A stretch of DNA of 64,000 nt, from NCBI RefSeq assembly GCF_000741165.1, contig NZ_JGYN01000004.1, positions 186,001 to 250,000 of the forward strand. Reading direction: 5' to 3'. Position numbers and translations under genes: made by a program. The notes beneath the pieces were generated by a model that did not search any database, was not told the DNA's origin, and was given only the letters and a program-made list of their open reading frames with translations. Origin of the DNA: Bifidobacterium biavatii DSM 23969. GTDB taxonomy: Bacteria > Actinomycetota > Actinomycetes > Actinomycetales > Bifidobacteriaceae. Positions within the stretch are counted from its first letter, which is position 1; each line of letters opens with the position of its first letter. Positions 27,065 to 38,767 of the stretch are shown in pieces.

Positions 27065-27097
27065 GTTCCCGGGATCAGCCAGTTGCATCCCGGGAAC
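27065..27097. repeat. Intergenic hairpin 1
   Basis: GTTCCCGGGAT and its complement form an 11-bp stem with an 11-nt loop just after the endonuclease stop. It may act as terminator. The right arm plus its flank (CCGGGAACCGGAAACCGC) is repeated in the hairpin at 27181-27214. Confidence 0.7.
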
Positions 27098-27117
27098 CGG
27101 AAACCGCACATTATCAA

Positions 27118-27156
27118 ACAAGCCCGGCATCGCGTTTCGCATAATGCCAGGCTTGT
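27118..27156. terminator. Intergenic hairpin 2, possible bidirectional terminator
   Basis: ACAAGCCCGGCAT pairs with ATGCCAGGCTTGT (one mismatch in 13) around a 13-nt loop, between the convergent endonuclease and purK genes. Confidence 0.6.
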
Positions 27157-27157
27157 G

Positions 27158-27175
27158 CATGTTCATATGAACATG
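27158..27175. repeat. Perfect 18-bp palindrome
   Basis: CATGTTCATATGAACATG, immediately after hairpin 2. It lies between convergent genes, so an operator role is unlikely. Confidence 0.6.
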
Positions 27176-27180
27176 GGATA

Positions 27181-27214
27181 GTTCCCGGGATTTTCGGCGC
27201 GAAATCCCGGGAAC
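27181..27214. repeat. Intergenic hairpin 3, second copy of the CCCGGG hairpin
   Basis: GTTCCCGGGATTT and its exact complement (13 bp) with an 8-nt loop, ending 9 bp from the purK stop. It shares arms and the flank GGAAACCGC with hairpin 1, so the pair is a duplicated element. Confidence 0.7.
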
Positions 27215-27223
27215 CGGAAACCG

Positions 27224-28393
27224 CTACTTGAGGTCGTCCCAGCAGCCGGTCGCCTCGAGCGCGGCCACGGTGGCGGCCGTGTCGTCGGTGAGCACGGTGA
27301 TGTGGCCCATCTTGCGGTTGTGGCGCAGCTGCGCCTTGCCGTAGTCGTGCACGTTCCACTCGGGGTGCGAGGCGATCTGTGCGCGGGTCGGCAACACGTG
27401 CTGGCCGAGCACGTTGACCATGACGGCCGGGCTGAGCAGCTTCGGCTGGATGAGCGGCCAGCCGGCGATGCCGCGGATGTGCGCGTCGAACTGGTCGATC
27501 GAGCACGCCTCGATCGTGTAGTGGCCGGAGTTGTGCGGACGCGGCGCGAGCTCGTTGACGATGACGCGGTTGTCCTTGGTGACGAACAGCTCGATGGCGA
27601 GCGTGCCGGCCAGTTCGAAGCCCTTGGCCAGTCGCAGCGCGAGCTCGTGTGCGGCCTTAGCGATTTCGGGGCTGACTTCGGCCGGAGCGATCGTCATGTG
27701 CAGGATGTTGTTGCGATGATCGTTGCGCACGATCGGGAACGTGACGTACTGCTCGCCGTTGCCGGACACGAGGATCGACGCCTCGAACGCGAAGTCAACA
27801 AAGCCTTCGAGGATCGACGGCGGGAAGCCGCCACCGCGGTCGCCGCGCGCACGGATCTTTTCAAGATCGGCGTCATTCTTCAGCACATGCTGACCGTGGC
27901 CGTCATAGCCGCCGGAACGGGTCTTGAGCACGCACGGATAGTGCAGTTCGTCGATCGCAGCCTCGAGCTCGTCGAAGTCGTTGACCTCGCGCCACGGCGC
28001 GGTTTCAGTGCCGTGCTCGTTGATGAACGTCTTCTCGTGCACGCGGTCCTGCGTCACACGCAACAGATCGGTGCCCTGCGGCGCGGCGACGAGATGACGC
28101 ACCTCGTCGATCGCCTCGGCGTCCACGTTCTCGAATTCGTAGGTGAGCACGTCGGACTTTTCGGCCAGATCATGGATGGCGGTCTTGTCATCGTATTCAC
28201 CGACGATCTGGAAGTCAGCCACCTGCGCGGTCGGGCAGTCCGGAGTCGGGTCGAGCACACCGATGCGGAAGCCCATGTATTTGGCGGAAAGCGCCATCAT
28301 GCGGCCGAGCTGGCCGCCGCCGATGATGCCGATCGTGGCTCCCGGCTGCAGCATCTTAACCGCGCCGTGGGTTTCCTCAGACAAGCTGGGCAT
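27224..28393 (-). CDS. purK: 5-(carboxyamino)imidazole ribonucleotide synthase
   Basis: ATP-grasp enzyme that carboxylates AIR with bicarbonate in purine synthesis; 389 aa from ATG 28393. [16 protein letters not shown] is the diagnostic N-terminus; SGGYDGHG and [16 protein letters not shown] are ATP-grasp/PurK signatures. It overlaps the purE stop by 17 bp with ATG 28393; ATG 28354 is an alternative. It works directly with PurE. Confidence 0.96.
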   Translation of the reverse strand: MPSLSEETHGAVKMLQPGATIGIIGGGQLGRMMALSAKYMGFRIGVLDPTPDCPTAQVADFQIVGEYDDKTAIHDLAEKSDVLTYEFENVDAEAIDEVRHLVAAPQGTDLLRVTQDRVHEKTFINEHGTETAPWREVNDFDELEAAIDELHYPCVLKTRSGGYDGHGQHVLKNDADLEKIRARGDRGGGFPPSILEGFVDFAFEASILVSGNGEQYVTFPIVRNDHRNNILHMTIAPAEVSPEIAKAAHELALRLAKGFELAGTLAIELFVTKDNRVIVNELAPRPHNSGHYTIEACSIDQFDAHIRGIAGWPLIQPKLLSPAVMVNVLGQHVLPTRAQIASHPEWNVHDYGKAQLRHNRKMGHITVLTDDTAATVAALEATGCWDDLK

Positions 28394-28874
28394 TGGATTC
28401 AGCCACCTTTTCCTTCAGAGAGTCACGGTATTCCTGCAGCGCGTTCGCGAGCCGCTCGTCGTTGGTGGAGAGGATCTGCACCGCGAGCAGGCCGGCGTTG
28501 GTCGCACCCGAGTTGCCGACCGCCGTGGTGGCGACCGGGATGCCACCGGGCATCTGCACGATGGACAGCAGCGAGTCCCAGCCGGAAAGCGCGTGGGAGC
28601 GCACCGGCACACCGATGACCGGCAGCGTGGTCTGCGCCGCGACCATGCCGGGCAGGTGGGCCGCACCGCCGGCTCCGGCGATGATGACCTTGAAGCCGTT
28701 GCCGCGCGCGTTGTGCGCGAATTCGCCCATGAGTTCGGGCGTGCGGTGGGCGGAGATGACCTGCTTGTGATAGGGCACACCGAACTGGTCGAGGATGTCG
28801 CACGCGTGCTTCATCGTCTCCCAGTCGCTGGCCGATCCCATGATGACTGCCACTTCGGGCTTGCCGTCTGCCAT
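28377..28874 (-). CDS. purE: N5-carboxyaminoimidazole ribonucleotide mutase
   Basis: Converts N5-CAIR, the PurK product, to CAIR. 165 aa from ATG 28874, which has GGAGG five bases upstream. Signatures: [19 protein letters not shown] and [14 protein letters not shown] longer in-frame extension to 28943 lies upstream of the ribosome site and is rejected. Confidence 0.97.
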   Translation of the reverse strand: MADGKPEVAVIMGSASDWETMKHACDILDQFGVPYHKQVISAHRTPELMGEFAHNARGNGFKVIIAGAGGAAHLPGMVAAQTTLPVIGVPVRSHALSGWDSLLSIVQMPGGIPVATTAVGNSGATNAGLLAVQILSTNDERLANALQEYRDSLKEKVAESNAQLV

Positions 28875-28983
28875 AAGAACCTCCGAAAGCGGAAACAAAT
28901 AAGTACGCTCCAACTGTACGCAAGGCGGGCTACAGACGGCCATTCCCGACGGCTCATACGAATGTCGGGAGCGGGCCGGACGT

Positions 28984-29014
28984 GCGCCGATCGTCGTCGT
29001 CGGCCGATCGGCGC
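28984..29014 (-). terminator. Hairpin after the PadR gene
   Basis: GCGCCGATCG and its complement (10 bp) around an 11-nt loop, starting two bases past the PadR stop on the minus strand. There is no clear T-run. Confidence 0.5.
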
Positions 29015-29015
29015 G

Positions 29016-29546
29016 TCAGTCGTCGATGCCGAGCTGTCCGCGTAGCCAGTCGAGTTCGGCCGCGAGCTCGGCGTCGTGCACGGCGATGATGCCGCGACGG
29101 TACGGATCCTTGATTTGCTCGGCGGAGAGCGGGTTACCGGCGTCGCAGTAGAAGTAGTGCACGTCGCCGCGCGACAGATAGTCGTACCGGCGTCGCAGCA
29201 CCGCATTGCGGTCGGCTTGATCCGGCACAACGGACAGGAATGTGAGGATGACGGTCCAGCGCGTGAAGTCCGTGATGTTGAATCCGTTGGCGTTTTTCAG
29301 TTCGTCGACGAGACGATCGAAACCGTCGTCAAGCAGCGTGAATAATCGGCGCTGCCGCCCGTCGCGGATTTCTGATTCTTCGTCGATCAGTCCGGCCGCG
29401 ACGAGACGACCGGTAGCCGGGTAGATCGCGCCGTCGCTGAACTTGCGCGCGTATCCCTGCAGCTGCTCCATTTTCTTGCGCAGTTCGTAACCGCACATGG
29501 AACGTTCCGACAGGAATCCCAGAATCATCATCTCGATCAGGCTCAT
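29016..29546 (-). CDS. PadR-family transcriptional regulator
   Basis: 176 aa from ATG 29546. The winged-helix domain starts MSLIEMMILGFLSERSMCGYEL and contains FSDGAIYPATGRLVAAGLI, the PadR hallmark. The C-terminal half is a PadR_C-like helical dimerisation region. A near-palindrome directly upstream (29556-29576) argues for autoregulation and for this start instead of ATG 29573 or 29588. Its usual partner, an efflux or stress gene, is not adjacent. Confidence 0.85.
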   Translation of the reverse strand: MSLIEMMILGFLSERSMCGYELRKKMEQLQGYARKFSDGAIYPATGRLVAAGLIDEESEIRDGRQRRLFTLLDDGFDRLVDELKNANGFNITDFTRWTVILTFLSVVPDQADRNAVLRRRYDYLSRGDVHYFYCDAGNPLSAEQIKDPYRRGIIAVHDAELAAELDWLRGQLGIDD

Positions 29547-29555
29547 ACGCTTCAG

Positions 29556-29576
29556 TATATCTCGTTTCGACATATC
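29556..29576. promoter_or_regulatory. Candidate PadR operator
   Basis: ATATCTCG-TTT-CGACATAT, 7 of 8 positions complementary, ten bases before the chosen PadR start. PadR proteins often bind ATxxC-type palindromes in their own promoters. Confidence 0.45.
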
Positions 29577-29652
29577 AGATTGGGGCATTCGCCCATGGCT
29601 TCACCGGCACCGCCGCACGGCAACGGTACGGGCATACGCGCGGGCTCAAACG

Positions 29653-29700
29653 GCGGAGGCCCCGTCGAATCCGCGAACGCGAATCCAACGGGGCCTCCGC
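29653..29700 (-). terminator. Terminator of hisS-aspS
   Basis: GCGGAGGCCCCGT and its exact complement form a 13-bp stem with a 22-nt loop, about 50 bp beyond the aspS stop. Confidence 0.65.
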
Positions 29701-29747
29701 ATCGTCGGTCAGTCAATAGACGGCCGGACGCAAATCGGCGCAGGAAC

Positions 29748-31544
29748 TCAGTCCTCGTCCTCCGGGTCGTAGTCGACGCCGGTCTCGGCGCGCTGCTCGT
29801 CCGTGATCGGAGCCGGGGCACCAGTCAGCGGGTCGCGGCCGCCGCCAGCCTTCGGGAAGGCGATGACGTCGCGGATCGTGTCCGCGCCGGCCAGAATCGA
29901 CACGGTGCGGTCCCAGCCGAGCGCGATGCCCGCGTGCGGCGGGGCGCCGAACTTGAACGCGTCGAGCAGGAAGCCGAACTTCTCCTTGGCTTCGTCCGGG
30001 CCGATGCCGAGGACGTTGAGGACGCGGTCCTGGATGTCGTCGCGGTGGATACGCACCGAGCCGCCGCCCATCTCCTCGCCGTTGCAGACGATGTCGTAGG
30101 AGTCCGACATGGCGTGTTCCGGATCCTGGTCGAACTTGTCGATCCAATCCTTGCTCGGCATGGTGAACGGGTGGTGCATGGAAGTCCACTTGGAGTGGCC
30201 GACCGCCACGTCGTCGTCGTCCGGATCGTCGGTCGGCTTGAACAGCGGGAAGTCGACGACCCACGTGAACGCGAACTTCTTCGGGTCGAGCAGGCCTTCG
30301 CGGCGGGCCAGCTCCACGCGCACGGCGCCCAGCAGCAGCTGGGAGGACTCGCGCGCACCGGCGGCGAAGAACACCGCGTCGCCCGGCTCGGCGCCGACGG
30401 CCTCGCGCAGGCCGTTGCGTTCCTCTTCGGACAGGTTCTTGGCGACGGGGCCCTTGAGCTCCCCGTCCTCAGCGAAGACCACGTACGCGAGGCCCTTGGC
30501 TCCGCGCTGCTTGGCCCACTCCTGCCATGCGTCGAACTGGCGGCGCGGGGTGGCGGCGCCGCCCTTGAACACGACGGCGCCCACGTACGGGGCCTGGAAC
30601 ACGCGGAACGGCGTGTTCTTGAAGTAGTCGGTCAGTTCGACGAGCGGGTTGCCGAAGCGCAGGTCGGGCTTGTCGGAACCGTACTTGTCCATGGCCTCCT
30701 GCCAGGAGATGCGCGGCAGCGGCAGCTGGACGTCGTAGCCGGCGACCTTCCAGATGGCGGCGATGACCTTTTCGGCCATGGCCATCACGTCCTCCTGGTC
30801 CACGAAGCTCATCTCCATGTCGAGCTGGGTGAACTCGGGCTGGCGGTCGGCGCGGAAGTCCTCGTCGCGGTAGCAGCGGGCGAGCTGGTAGTAGCGCTCG
30901 ACGCCGGAGACCATGAGCAGCTGCTTGAGCAGCTGCGGGGACTGCGGCAGCGCATACCACGAGCCCGGCACCAGACGGGCCGGCACGAGGAAGTCGCGGG
31001 CGCCTTCCGGCGTGGACTTGATGAACGTCGGGGTCTCGACCTCGGTGAAGTCCATCTCCTCGAGCGCGTGGCGGGCGGCCTTGGCCATGTCGGAGCGCAG
31101 CTTGAGGTTGTGCTGCATGGACGGGCGGCGCAGGTCGAGGTAGCGGTACTTCAAGCGCACGTCCTCGCCCGGCAGCTTGTTCTCGGACTCGTTCTCGAGC
31201 GCGGTGGACACCTGGAACGGCAAGGCGTCGGACTTGGCGAGGATCTCGATGGACTCGGCCACGACCTCGATCTTGCCGGTGGCCAGATGCGTGTTCTCGT
31301 TGCCGTCCGGACGCAGGCGCACCTCGCCGGTGACCTGAATGACGAACTCGGAGCGCAGCGGGCGGGCCATCTCCTCGTCGTAGATGACGACCTGCACCAG
31401 ACCGGTGTTGTCGCGCAGATCGATGAAGGCCACGCCGCCGTGGTCGCGGCGACGGTCGACCCAACCGGCGAGGGTCACCTTCTGGCCGACGAGCGCCTCG
31501 GTGACGTCGGTTGCATGATGTGTTCTGTAAGCCGTCTGGCTCAT
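29748..31544 (-). CDS. aspS: Aspartyl-tRNA synthetase
   Basis: Class II synthetase, 598 aa, with the extra GAD domain of bacterial enzymes. The N-terminal OB fold reads [21 protein letters not shown]. Motif 2 is [20 protein letters not shown], and motif 3 lies in [14 protein letters not shown] 31544 overlaps the hisS stop in an ATGA, giving translational coupling; a longer in-frame start at 31604 lies inside hisS and is rejected. An acidic tail ends the protein. Confidence 0.97.
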   Translation of the reverse strand: MSQTAYRTHHATDVTEALVGQKVTLAGWVDRRRDHGGVAFIDLRDNTGLVQVVIYDEEMARPLRSEFVIQVTGEVRLRPDGNENTHLATGKIEVVAESIEILAKSDALPFQVSTALENESENKLPGEDVRLKYRYLDLRRPSMQHNLKLRSDMAKAARHALEEMDFTEVETPTFIKSTPEGARDFLVPARLVPGSWYALPQSPQLLKQLLMVSGVERYYQLARCYRDEDFRADRQPEFTQLDMEMSFVDQEDVMAMAEKVIAAIWKVAGYDVQLPLPRISWQEAMDKYGSDKPDLRFGNPLVELTDYFKNTPFRVFQAPYVGAVVFKGGAATPRRQFDAWQEWAKQRGAKGLAYVVFAEDGELKGPVAKNLSEEERNGLREAVGAEPGDAVFFAAGARESSQLLLGAVRVELARREGLLDPKKFAFTWVVDFPLFKPTDDPDDDDVAVGHSKWTSMHHPFTMPSKDWIDKFDQDPEHAMSDSYDIVCNGEEMGGGSVRIHRDDIQDRVLNVLGIGPDEAKEKFGFLLDAFKFGAPPHAGIALGWDRTVSILAGADTIRDVIAFPKAGGGRDPLTGAPAPITDEQRAETGVDYDPEDED

Positions 31545-32944
31545 GCTTCCTCTACTCCTTTGATTTCCACGGTTTGCCGGGCCACCAGCGTATCCGGCTC
31601 CCAAGACTGCGCATCGGCTTGCGTCTGCTCGCCGGTGACGATGTTCTTGACTTCGTCGTGAGCGTTCTCATCGGCCTTGTCCGCCGGGAACCACACGTAC
31701 GGGATGCCGAGCTTGTCGGCGTACTTGATCTGCTTGCCGAGCTTGGCCGCGGTGGGGGCTACGTCGGCGGCGATGCCGCGCTCGCGCAGCGCGTTCGCGA
31801 TCAGGTTCGACGCGGGACGGTCCTCCTCGTTCCAGACGGCCACGAGCACGGCCGCCGGCGAGACGCGGCTGGCGTGCGCGCCGGCCGTGTGCAGCATGTA
31901 CGACACGAGGCGGGACAGGCCGATCGACAGGCCGACGCCCGGATACTTGCGGTTGCCCTGCGAGGCGAGGTTGTCGTAGCGGCCGCCCGAGCAGATCGAG
32001 CCGAGCGCCGACGCGCCGTCGAGGAACGTCTCGTAGACGGAACCGGTGTAGTAGTCGAGACCGCGGGCGATCTTGAGGTCGGCGATCACCGAACCGGGGC
32101 GGATGCGGGCCGCCTCGTCGACGATCATCGCGAGCGTGTCCAGTCCCTGCCTCGCCAGCACGTACGCGTCGGAATCGGACGCGATGCCGTGCGCCTCGCA
32201 CAGCGCGTCGAACTTGGCGGACAGCTCCGCGCCGTCGGCGGCGGTCAGGTCGGCCAGCTCGAGGCAGGCGCGCGCCTGCGCCTCGCTCGCGCCGCAGCCT
32301 TCGACCAGCAGCTTGGCGACTTCGTCCGCGCCGATCTTGTCGAGCTTGTCGATCTCGCGCAGCACGCCCTCGATGTCGGTCAGGCCGAGACCGCGGTAGA
32401 AGCCCTCGGACAGCTTGCGGTTGTTCGCGTGCACGGTCGCCTTCGGCAGGCCGAACTCGCGCAGGCACTCCAGCGCGGAGACCATCACCAGCGGCAGCTC
32501 GACCTCGTAGTGGTCGGGCAGGTCGCCCTGGCCGATCACGTCGATGTCGGCCTGCACGAACTCGCGGAAACGGCCCTCCTGCGGACGCTCGCCGCGCCAG
32601 ACCTTCTGGATCTGCCAACGCTTGAACGGGAAGGCGAGATCGCCGGAATGCTCGACCACGTACCGGCTCAGCGGCACGGTGAGGTCGAAGTGCAGGCCGA
32701 GACGGTCCTCGACCGGGGTGTCGTTCTCCTGACCGACCTCCTGCAGGCGGCTCAGCAGGTAAATCTCCTTGCTGGTCTCGCCTTTCTTGAGCAGGCTGGA
32801 ACCCTGCTCCACCGCGCGGGTCTCGATGCCGATGAACCCGTTGAGCTCGAATACCCTACGTAGCGTGTCGATGACACGCTGCTCCACGACACGTTCAGAG
32901 GGGAGCCACTCTGGAAATCCTGAAATAGATGCGCCTTTAGCCAC
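31541..32944 (-). CDS. hisS: Histidyl-tRNA synthetase
   Basis: Class II synthetase, 467 aa. The HisS-specific motif appears as [13 protein letters not shown], and [10 protein letters not shown] is motif-2/3 context. A C-terminal anticodon domain follows. The start is GTG 32944; the -10-like TATTAT ends 8 nt before it with no good ribosome site, so the mRNA may be leaderless. First gene of the hisS-aspS operon. Confidence 0.96.
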   Translation of the reverse strand: MAKGASISGFPEWLPSERVVEQRVIDTLRRVFELNGFIGIETRAVEQGSSLLKKGETSKEIYLLSRLQEVGQENDTPVEDRLGLHFDLTVPLSRYVVEHSGDLAFPFKRWQIQKVWRGERPQEGRFREFVQADIDVIGQGDLPDHYEVELPLVMVSALECLREFGLPKATVHANNRKLSEGFYRGLGLTDIEGVLREIDKLDKIGADEVAKLLVEGCGASEAQARACLELADLTAADGAELSAKFDALCEAHGIASDSDAYVLARQGLDTLAMIVDEAARIRPGSVIADLKIARGLDYYTGSVYETFLDGASALGSICSGGRYDNLASQGNRKYPGVGLSIGLSRLVSYMLHTAGAHASRVSPAAVLVAVWNEEDRPASNLIANALRERGIAADVAPTAAKLGKQIKYADKLGIPYVWFPADKADENAHDEVKNIVTGEQTQADAQSWEPDTLVARQTVEIKGVEEA

Positions 32945-32980
32945 GGTTCCCTATAATAAGGGAGGTTGCGGAAAACGCGG
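32945..32980. promoter_or_regulatory. Overlapping divergent -10 elements, hisS and DUF349 gene
   Basis: CTATAATAAG gives TATAAT at 32952-32957 on the + strand and TATTAT at 32958-32953 on the minus strand. The + transcript would have a leader of about 85 nt to the DUF349 gene; the minus one would start at or near the hisS GTG. No strong -35 on either side. Confidence 0.45.
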
Positions 32981-33048
32981 AGCCGGCTTTCGGCCGGGAA
33001 CGCACGTTTTGCAACCCCTCTACCACCTTGTAGCTTAAGGAGCTGGCC

Positions 33049-34503
33049 ATGGCCGACGAGAACGTCACCGAAGAGAAGAACACCGAAACCACCGGACAGG
33101 CGAGCACGCCCGCCCCTGAGTCACAGGCCAGCGCCAAGCCCGCACAGCCGACACCCGCAAGCATGCCGAAGCCGCACGCGCCGTCCCCGGCCGCGTTCGC
33201 CAAGAAGGCCGCGCACCCGCACGCCTCCGCCCCGGCCCCGGCCAACGACGCCTACACCGAGGCCGACGTCAAGGCCGCCGAGGCGTTCGGCCGCGTCGAC
33301 GACAACGGCACCGTCTTCGTCAAGGACCGCGAGGGCGAGCGCGAGGTCGGCCAGTTCCCGGACGTGTCCAAGGAGGAGGCGCTGGCGCTGTACGCCCGCC
33401 GCTTCCTGGACCTCAAGGCGAAGCTGAACCTGCTGGCGAACCGTCTGAAGGCGTCCAACGTCAAGCCGCGCGAGATCGACGAGTCGCTCAAGTCGCTCGC
33501 CGAGGAGACCGCCGAACCGGCCGTGGTCGGCGACATCGCCGCCCTCAAGGCGCAGTTCGAGTCGCTCAAGGCCGAAGGCGCCGCCAAGAAGGCCCAGCTG
33601 GCCGAGGCCCGCAAGGCCGCCGTGGCCAAGGCCGTCGAGGAGCGCACCGCGATCGTCGTCAAGGCCGAGGAGCTGGCCGCCTCGCTGGGCGAGAACACGA
33701 ACTGGCGTTCCACCGCCGACAAGTTCCGCGCCCTGTTCGACCAGTGGCAGGAGCATCAGCGCACGAGCGGCGTGCGCATCGACAAGACCGAGGCGGATGC
33801 ACTGTGGAAGCGCTTCTCCGCGGCCCGCACCAAGTTCAACCAGGGCCGCCGCAAGTGGGCGCAGGAGCGCGACAACGAGCGCAACGCCGCCAAGGAGGCC
33901 AAGGAGGCGATCATCGCCGAGGCGAACGAGCTGAAGGATTCGACCGCCTGGGGCGAAACCTCCCGCAAGTTCAACGAGCTGATGGACCGCTGGAAGCAGG
34001 CGGGCCGCGCCGGCCGCAACGAGGACGACGCCCTGTGGGCGCAGTTCCGCGCCGCCGCAGACACCTTCTTCAACGCGCGTCAGGCCGACCGTGACCAGAT
34101 CTCTTCCTCCGAGAAGGAGAACCTCGCCAAGAAGGAGGAGCTGCTCGCCAAGGCCGAGGCGCTCGTTCCGGTCGCCGACGAGGCCGCCGCGAAGAAGGCC
34201 CGTCAGGCTCTCGCCGCCATTCAGGAGGAGTGGGACCAGATCGGCTACGTGCCGCGCGACGACATGCGCCGCATCGAGGGCCGTCTCGACGCGGTCGACA
34301 AGCAGATCAAGGCCGTCGAGGACGCCGCCTGGAAGAAGACCGACCCGGAGGCCGACGCCCGCAAGTCCAGCTTCGAGGAGCAGCTCAACGCGCAGCTCGC
34401 CGAACTGAACGAGAAGATCGCCGCCGAGTCCGACCCGAAGAAGAAGGCCAAGCTCGAGGCCGAAAAGGCCACCAAGGAGCAGTGGCTGAACGCCATCAAG
34501 TAA
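33049..34503 (+). CDS. DUF349 repeat protein
   Basis: 484 aa, soluble. Residues 1-75 are Ala/Pro-rich and disordered. Then come several helical DUF349 repeats, visible as similar blocks around WRSTADKFRALFDQWQEH, WGETSRKFNELMDRWKQAG and a third near 380. Lys/Glu/Ala-rich coiled coil fills the rest. AAGGAG precedes ATG 33049. DUF349 proteins are widespread in actinomycetes; their function is not settled. Open frames in other phases come from the repetitive GC-rich codons. Confidence 0.85.
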   Translation: MADENVTEEKNTETTGQASTPAPESQASAKPAQPTPASMPKPHAPSPAAFAKKAAHPHASAPAPANDAYTEADVKAAEAFGRVDDNGTVFVKDREGEREVGQFPDVSKEEALALYARRFLDLKAKLNLLANRLKASNVKPREIDESLKSLAEETAEPAVVGDIAALKAQFESLKAEGAAKKAQLAEARKAAVAKAVEERTAIVVKAEELAASLGENTNWRSTADKFRALFDQWQEHQRTSGVRIDKTEADALWKRFSAARTKFNQGRRKWAQERDNERNAAKEAKEAIIAEANELKDSTAWGETSRKFNELMDRWKQAGRAGRNEDDALWAQFRAAADTFFNARQADRDQISSSEKENLAKKEELLAKAEALVPVADEAAAKKARQALAAIQEEWDQIGYVPRDDMRRIEGRLDAVDKQIKAVEDAAWKKTDPEADARKSSFEEQLNAQLAELNEKIAAESDPKKKAKLEAEKATKEQWLNAIK

Positions 34504-34528
34504 ACGATCGGATTCACCGGTTCTGACA

Positions 34529-34583
34529 GGGGAAGGCCCCTCCGTCCCGTGCATCATGCACATGGGATGGAGGGGCCTTCCCC
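34529..34583 (+). terminator. Terminator of the DUF349 gene
   Basis: GGGGAAGGCCCCTCC and its exact complement (15 bp), 25 bp after the stop, with further pairing (GTCCC, GTGCAT) inside the loop. Confidence 0.8.
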
Positions 34584-34828
34584 ATTACCGGCATGTGCCG
34601 TTATCCGGTTCTTCGTATGGCGGCGTGTAGGGGTTCGGTTTATCACGGCACCTGCGTGATATTGCCGAGAGCAGGATGGAGTTACCGGGGACAAGACCAC
34701 GCAAATCAGCCTTATAGCGTGACCTTGTGGCGAGTAGGCCGACCGTACTGGGGTCTATGTCACGCTATCCGTTCAAAAAGCCTATGCGCAAGCCCCTGTG
34801 CATACCGTATGAAGCATCAGACGAACGC
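34584..34828. other. Intergenic region without a supported gene
   Basis: About 245 bp between two terminators. A 10-bp inverted repeat (ATAGCGTGAC at 34714-34723, complement at 34759-34768) is the only structure noticed. Short open frames here have no ribosome site or recognisable content. Confidence 0.5.
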
Positions 34829-34875
34829 AAGAACGGGAGGTCTCGATTCGCATGGAATCGAGACCTCCCGTTCTT
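34829..34875 (-). terminator. Terminator of clpC
   Basis: A perfect 21-bp stem with a 5-nt loop about 30 bp past the clpC stop. The outer part of the stem is AAGAACGGGAGGTC. Confidence 0.85.
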
Positions 34876-34903
34876 GGTTTGCTATCAGCCTAATCGAGCG
34901 GAA

Positions 34904-37525
<2,622 letters not shown>

Positions 37526-37600
37526 GCTTGTCCTTCCACTCTTGTTATTCACTGACACTCTACCGATTTGCGGTGACGTTTCTTCCCGTTGTCCCATGAA

Positions 37601-37617
37601 TTGCGCTGAGAACGCAA
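37601..37617. promoter_or_regulatory. Candidate ClgR-type operator between clpC and usp
   Basis: TTGCG-N7-CGCAA, a perfect inverted repeat 75 bp upstream of clpC and 48 bp upstream of the stress protein gene. ClgR regulates clp genes in actinomycetes through short GC-type inverted repeats; the match is a suggestion. Confidence 0.45.
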
Positions 37618-37664
37618 CGCGAGACGTTATGCTGGTTTTGTCAGGTTATGTCAAGGAGGGCATG

Positions 37665-38624
37665 ATGACCGAGAATACGACTCTGGCCGACATCGTGGTC
37701 GGCGTGGACGGTTCGGACGAATCCTTCGCCGCGTTGCGTTGGGCGTTGCGCGAGGCGCAATTGACCGGTCAGCGCGTGAACGCCGTGTACGGTTGGACCC
37801 GCTCGTGGGACATGGGTTCGGAGCCGAACAGTGAGGAAGGCTGGGAGCAGCTGCGCGCGCAGATCACCGAACGGCTGCGTGCGTGGGTGGATGAGGCCGT
37901 TGCCGGTTTGGACGACGTGTCCGCGGACAACGTGATGCTGACGTCGGTGCATGCGTCCGGCACGTCGGCGTTGCTGCGGATCGGCAAGGACGCGCAGCAG
38001 CTGGTGGTTGGTCGCCGTTCGCTGGGACGCGTCGCGCGCTGGTTTACTGGCTCGTTTTCCGCGTCGCTTGCGGAGGAGGCGACCGTGCCGGTGACGGTGG
38101 TGCGCATCTTCACCGACGAGGACGAGACGATGCAGGATGCGATCGCGAACGCGCTGACGCCCGGCGAGACGCCGGTCGGCTATGCCCGGCCCACGGCCGA
38201 CGGCGGCAGGCCCGTGGTGGTCGGCGTGGACGGCTCCGCCACGTCGCGCCGCGCGCTGGAGTTCGCCGCACATGAGGCGCACGTGCACGGTCTGCCGCTG
38301 CACGTCCTGTTCTGCTGGCAGCTCAAGGATCTGGGGATCGTGCCGGGATACGAGAACGCGGTGGCCCCGGTCGCCGAGGGGCAGCGTCGCGCGGAGCATC
38401 TGCTGGACGACATGCTGGCCGACGAATCATTCGACGAAAGCCTCGCCGTGCAGGCGCATGCGTTCCATATTTCCGCGGCAAAGGGTCTGATCGCAGCGTC
38501 CCGCTATGCCAGCCACCTGGTGGTCGGCTCGCGCGGCCTGTCCGGTCTGGACGCGCATTTCCTCGGATCGGTGTCCAAGCAGATCGTCAATCTAGCCGAA
38601 TGCACGGTCACGGTCGTGCACTGA
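37665..38624 (+). CDS. Universal stress protein, tandem UspA domains
   Basis: 319 aa with two UspA domains, each with an ATP-binding pattern: VVGVDGSDESFAALRWAL and later VVGRRSLG; then VVGVDGSATSRRALEFAA and VVGSRGLSG. AAGGAGGG lies 5 nt before ATG 37665 (ATG 37662 is too close to it). Likely a cytosolic nucleotide-binding stress protein. A strong terminator follows. Confidence 0.92.
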   Translation: MTENTTLADIVVGVDGSDESFAALRWALREAQLTGQRVNAVYGWTRSWDMGSEPNSEEGWEQLRAQITERLRAWVDEAVAGLDDVSADNVMLTSVHASGTSALLRIGKDAQQLVVGRRSLGRVARWFTGSFSASLAEEATVPVTVVRIFTDEDETMQDAIANALTPGETPVGYARPTADGGRPVVVGVDGSATSRRALEFAAHEAHVHGLPLHVLFCWQLKDLGIVPGYENAVAPVAEGQRRAEHLLDDMLADESFDESLAVQAHAFHISAAKGLIAASRYASHLVVGSRGLSGLDAHFLGSVSKQIVNLAECTVTVVH

Positions 38625-38670
38625 CACACACGGCTTGCGCGATCGCCGCACGGAAACGATCGCACGGACA

Positions 38671-38708
38671 ACGAGGGGGCTGTCGGAATGTTCCGACAGC
38701 CCCCTCGT
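38671..38708 (+). terminator. Terminator after the universal stress protein gene
   Basis: A perfect 18-bp stem (arm ACGAGGGGGCTGTCGGAA) with a 2-nt loop, 46 bp past the stop. Being symmetrical, it could also end the DUF3027 transcript from the other side. Confidence 0.8.
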
Positions 38709-38742
38709 CTGCGTTTCACGGTTCTGCTGCGTTTCACGGTTC
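38709..38742. repeat. Short tandem repeat
   Basis: CTGCGTTTCACGGTTC occurs twice with an 18-bp period directly after the terminator. Probably a slippage duplication. Confidence 0.6.
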
Positions 38743-38767
38743 CGCACCGGTCAGACCCGGTTACGGC

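Noticed and set aside
27158-27175. 18-bp palindrome as an operator
   Set aside because: It lies between convergent genes, not near a start codon.
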